From positions 1-18,694 of the forward strand of contig CALMIB010000411.1 of NCBI GenBank assembly GCA_937863945.1: a DNA stretch of 18,694 nucleotides, written 5' to 3'. Of the stretch, positions 15,592 to 18,694 are shown in pieces. The DNA comes from an uncultured Longilinea sp. (lineage in GTDB: Bacteria > Chloroflexota > Anaerolineae > Anaerolineales > Anaerolineaceae). Positions within the stretch are counted from its first letter, which is position 1, and the number at the start of each line of letters is the position of its first letter. Below the pieces are notes generated by a model. It ran no database searches, was not told the DNA's origin, and saw only the letters and a list, made by a program, of their open reading frames with translations. The translations under genes were made by a program, and so were the position numbers.

Positions 15592-16518
15592 CTAATCGTT
15601 GCTGCCGAACAGGTTGTTGGCAACCCTGGCGAAGAGCAGCACCATCAACAGCAGCACCACCGAAACCGCGGCCGCATAGCCCATCTCGTAGCGCAAGAAG
15701 CCGTAGTCTTCAATGTGGTTGACAATCAACTGCCCGGCGTATTGCGGCGTGGGGTTGGCGCCCGAAAGCGTGACCCCAATGGCGCCGGCCTGGAAGGTGG
15801 CGACGATGGCCATCACCGCGCCGAACAGCATTTGCGGCCGCATCGACGGGATGGTGATGTAGATGATCTCCTGGAAGCGGTTGCTGATTCCATCCAGCGA
15901 GCCGGCCTCGTACATCTCCGGGTTGATCTCCAGGATGCCGGCCAGCATGGCCAGGAAGCCCACCCCCATGCTGCTCCACAGCGTGACGATGATCATGATC
16001 GGCATCAGGTACTGCGGTGATTGCAACCATTGGATGGGTTCCTGGATCAGGTTGTAATTGAGCATCAGGCTGTTGAGGTAGCCGTTTTGATCGCCACTGA
16101 AGATGGTCAACCACACCACCGACATGGCCACGCCCGAAGTCATTGAAGGCGAGTAAAGAATGAGCGCCAGGATGGTGCGCGGCAGCTTGGGTAACTGCGC
16201 CAGCATCCAGGCCAGCATGAACGACAGGATGTAGCCGCCCGGGCCGACGATGACCGCGAATTCAATCGTATTGGGCAGGACGTACTTCATAAAGATGTCG
16301 TCCTGCGTGAGCAGCGTCACATAGTTCTTCAGGCCGATGAACTTGGGGAACTGGATGGTATCAAACTGCGTGAAGGAGAGCAGCCCGGCCACCAGCACCG
16401 GCACCACGATGAAGATGATGAACATCAGCGCATACCCCGAAACGAAAGCGTACGCGCTCCCCTCTTTGGTGAGCCAGAGTTTAAATTTCGATTCGCGCTG
16501 AATGTTGTTATTGACCAT
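15592..16518 (-). CDS. Sugar ABC transporter permease, MalF type (first pair)
   Basis: This 308-residue membrane permease has about six helices. The first is at residues 26-50, others near 85-108, 115-140, 170-196, 230-250 and 280-300. The docking loop reads MYEAGSLDGISNRFQEII (202-219), with Gly in place of the second Ala of the EAA motif, a common variation in MalF-like proteins. A GYALMFIIFIVVP first helix is typical of CUT1 importers. The ATG at 16518 is chosen over a TTG at 16548 because the extra ten residues lie deep in the binding-protein gene. It overlaps that gene by 11 bases, and the next permease begins eight bases after its stop. It probably works with the adjacent binding protein. 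Confidence 0.92.
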   Translation of the reverse strand: MVNNNIQRESKFKLWLTKEGSAYAFVSGYALMFIIFIVVPVLVAGLLSFTQFDTIQFPKFIGLKNYVTLLTQDDIFMKYVLPNTIEFAVIVGPGGYILSFMLAWMLAQLPKLPRTILALILYSPSMTSGVAMSVVWLTIFSGDQNGYLNSLMLNYNLIQEPIQWLQSPQYLMPIMIIVTLWSSMGVGFLAMLAGILEINPEMYEAGSLDGISNRFQEIIYITIPSMRPQMLFGAVMAIVATFQAGAIGVTLSGANPTPQYAGQLIVNHIEDYGFLRYEMGYAAAVSVVLLLMVLLFARVANNLFGSND

Positions 16519-18694
16519 TTTTGCCCATCCAGTTCTCGACAGTTTCAATCGAGGGAATCCTGAATTCTTTCATCTTGACCCCGTTTTGCAGGTAGCCAAA
16601 CTCTTCCATCTTGCGGGTGATTTCACGGTTGATGATGATAATCGACTCGTCGATGGCCACGCGCGGGTTCACGCCGTCAAAGACGATTTTGTTCCAGGCG
16701 TTGCTCAGCTCGCGTTCCTGCATGTAACTGCCCGGCAGCTTGACCGGTTCTTGCAGCCACTGCCACTGCTCTAGGATCACCGCGCGGTGCTTTTCAGAAA
16801 TCGGCGAGTACTGGAATGCTTCGAGGTTGGCCGAGTTCCACAGGTATTCCAGGCCGTAATTGAGGATGAGCTGCTGCTGGAAGTCGATCTGCGTTTCGGT
16901 GGACATCCACCACTTCATAAATTCCCAGGATTCGTCCGGTTTATCGGTGGCCGCGAACATGATGCTGGCCTGCGCCGAGCCGGTGGCATAGCGCAGCTCG
17001 CGGCCGTCGGGCAGCACTGTGGCCGGGTACAGGTCAATATCCCACAGCCCGGCGATCTCCGGCGCGGCGGTGAGCAGCTTGATGTAGGTCTCGAAGTTGG
17101 ATACCCCGATCGGCAGGCTGCCGTAGCGGAAACTGTCGTAGAAGTTCGAGGTGGTCAGCGGCATGCCGTAGATGGTGAAGCTTTCGGCCATGAACTTGAT
17201 CGCCTGAATGGCCTCGTCGCTGCCCAGGCCGGTTTCAAAGCCGTCGTCGCTGTACAGTTTTGCGCCGTAATTGAAAATATAAGGCGCGGTCATCAGGTAG
17301 GGCTTGGAGCCGCTGCCGCTGGAAAGCGGCGTGTTGTAGTTCATCCCCTGCCGCTGCAACTCCGGCAGAATTTCAATCACTTCGTTCCAGGTACGCGGGA
17401 TGGGAATGCCCAGCGACTCCATGATGTCTTTGCGATAGAAGGTCACCCAGAAGTCCTGCGTTTCAGGAATGGCATAGACCGAATCGTTGATAATGTAACT
17501 GAGCAGCGAGCCTGGCGAGTAAATGCGGATGAAAGAGTCAAAATCGGGGAAGCTGCGCAGGTCTTTGAGCGCGTTGCGGATGGCCAGCTCATAGGGCTGG
17601 TTGGTGCTCACCCCCAGGGCCACGTCCGGCTGGATGCCGGCCGCGTTGGCCAGAATCAGCTTGGATTCGTTGGGCATGATCGAAAATTTGACGCGGATGC
17701 CGGTCTCCGGCGTAAAGCGCTCGTCCGTCATCGTTTGCAGCAGATCGACGTATTGCCGCGGCCGGTTGACCCACACCTCAATTTCATCCTCCGCCGCGCC
17801 GATGGACTGGTACGGGTTCGGTCGGAACGAATAGAAAAAGCGCCGGGTGCCGTCAACCAGCGAGGTCACAAACGGCACCTGCACCTGCCCGGGGGCCGAG
17901 TCGGGCGAGTGGATGTACACTTTGTCCAGCGCCAGCGGCTGGCCCTGCAGCAGCGGCAGCACGTTGCCCAGCAACTGGGCAGCCGAGCCAGAGCCTTCGG
18001 AGAACCGGTTCATCCGCGATGGAATTTTGTCGGGGTCGGCGGCCAAAAAGCGGATGTTGTCGATCGCCATCTGGTAGGAAAGCACCTCCTGCGAGCCGCC
18101 GCCCTGGTTGATCGATTTCAACACCTGCAAATCTTGATCCAGGTCATCCGCGATGGCCAGCAGCCGGTCCTGAATATCCGGGATGTAATCGGAGATGACC
18201 CATTCCTTGAACTGATCCGACTGATTGCCGGTGAGTTTTTTGATCTCCAACGACAGCACGTTGATGTCGATCAATACCTTTTTGATTTTCTCAATGGCCG
18301 AATAGTAAGGCGCGTCGTTGGCTTCAATGCCCAGGGTGTGTTTACCCCGCGTCAGGTATATTTTGAACGGCTCGTCACCGCCCAGGGTGATGTTGGACCA
18401 CTGCGTGGACGATGGGAACGGAATTTGATCCAGTTCGTCGTACGGCAGTTGGCCATCGATGGTGATTTTTCGGAATACGGTGAAATTGTTCTTATAGTTT
18501 TGCAGCGCGCGCAGGGTGATGTTGTACATGCCGTCCTGCGGCACCTCAAATTCATAATACACGCCGCTGCCGCTTTTGTCCCAACTTTCGCCGCCCATCG
18601 TGTTGAGCAGCAGTTTCAGCGTATCATAGGGCGTCACTTCCAGGCTGCGGCTGTTGATCGGCCGGATGGAAGTGTCATTCTTGTACGTGGGAAA
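16508..18694 (-). CDS. Extracellular solute-binding protein with CBM-like N-terminal region, 5' end off window
   Basis: The reading frame is open to the window edge, so the visible 728 residues lack the true start and signal. Residues about 45-125 look like a jelly-roll carbohydrate-binding module: VYYEFEVPQDGMYNITLRA, then KITIDGQ, a Trp, and IYLTRGKHTLGIEAN. A helical, charged stretch follows (about 130-250, KKLTGNQSDQF and DDLDQDLQVLKSI). From about 300 on it is a family 1 sugar-binding protein: EIEVWVNRPRQYVDLL, FYRKDIMESLGIPIPRTWNEV, a Gly-rich central loop and WEFMKWWMSTETQ. Ordinary CUT1 binding proteins have about 420-450 residues, so this is a fusion. It probably presents oligosaccharides to the adjacent permeases. 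The internal GTG at 18637 is not the start, since coding continues past it. It overlaps the next gene by 11 bases. Confidence 0.88.
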   Translation of the reverse strand, partial: FPTYKNDTSIRPINSRSLEVTPYDTLKLLLNTMGGESWDKSGSGVYYEFEVPQDGMYNITLRALQNYKNNFTVFRKITIDGQLPYDELDQIPFPSSTQWSNITLGGDEPFKIYLTRGKHTLGIEANDAPYYSAIEKIKKVLIDINVLSLEIKKLTGNQSDQFKEWVISDYIPDIQDRLLAIADDLDQDLQVLKSINQGGGSQEVLSYQMAIDNIRFLAADPDKIPSRMNRFSEGSGSAAQLLGNVLPLLQGQPLALDKVYIHSPDSAPGQVQVPFVTSLVDGTRRFFYSFRPNPYQSIGAAEDEIEVWVNRPRQYVDLLQTMTDERFTPETGIRVKFSIMPNESKLILANAAGIQPDVALGVSTNQPYELAIRNALKDLRSFPDFDSFIRIYSPGSLLSYIINDSVYAIPETQDFWVTFYRKDIMESLGIPIPRTWNEVIEILPELQRQGMNYNTPLSSGSGSKPYLMTAPYIFNYGAKLYSDDGFETGLGSDEAIQAIKFMAESFTIYGMPLTTSNFYDSFRYGSLPIGVSNFETYIKLLTAAPEIAGLWDIDLYPATVLPDGRELRYATGSAQASIMFAATDKPDESWEFMKWWMSTETQIDFQQQLILNYGLEYLWNSANLEAFQYSPISEKHRAVILEQWQWLQEPVKLPGSYMQERELSNAWNKIVFDGVNPRVAIDESIIIINREITRKMEEFGYLQNGVKMKEFRIPSIETVENWMGKNGQ

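Noticed and set aside
18635..18637. GTG at 18637 as start of the solute-binding protein
   Set aside because: The frame stays open through 19 further codons to the window edge, no ribosome binding site precedes the GTG, and a signal peptide is absent after it.

Overview
The window is a GC-rich bacterial stretch in which every convincing gene lies on the minus strand, so transcription runs from high to low coordinates. Gene style (split NuoA/B/C genes, a lipoprotein with a Pro/Thr/Ala-rich linker, a sugar ABC operon with YIP1 and DUF5696 partners, many GTG starts) suggests Chloroflexota, possibly Anaerolineae. That is an inference from overall character; there is no rRNA or other taxonomic marker to settle it. 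No tRNA, rRNA, CRISPR, insertion sequence or phage feature was seen.

Region 1 (18694 down to 2742) looks like one long carbohydrate operon of eleven genes with overlaps or very short gaps at every junction. In transcription order: a large solute-binding protein (5' end off the window) with a carbohydrate-binding-module-like N-terminal region; a MalF-type and a MalG-type permease; a membrane protein fusing a secreted NHL propeller, TPR-like helices and a YIP1 domain; a secreted DUF5696 protein; a second MalF/MalG permease pair; a GH144-like (glycoamylase-domain) lipoprotein; a LacI-type regulator; a second, cytoplasmic GH144-like protein; and a cytoplasmic GH35 protein. A strong GC hairpin at 2682-2711 closes the operon. 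There is no ABC ATPase in the window.

The most economical reading is a capture, import and intracellular processing system for a beta-linked glucan, most likely a beta-1,2-glucan (linear or cyclic). Characterised GH144 enzymes cut beta-1,2-glucan, and a GH35 protein from Ignavibacterium album encoded beside endo-beta-1,2-glucanase homologues is known to be a beta-1,2-glucosyltransferase rather than a beta-galactosidase. The outer lipoprotein would cut polymer, the binding protein and permeases would import oligosaccharides, and the cytoplasmic GH144-like and GH35 proteins would process them under LacI control. The NHL-TPR-YIP1 and DUF5696 proteins have no assigned role and are the least understood part.

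Region 2 (2610 down to 1303) is a single AI-2E-family membrane transporter gene with its own extended -10 promoter placed directly after the operon's terminator.

Region 3 (1279 down to 1) is the start of a respiratory complex I operon, nuoA-nuoB-nuoC, with nuoC cut by the window edge. Its leader has two candidate sigma70 promoters, a small hairpin with a T-run between them, and a 14-nt repeat present twice at exactly 120 bp spacing.
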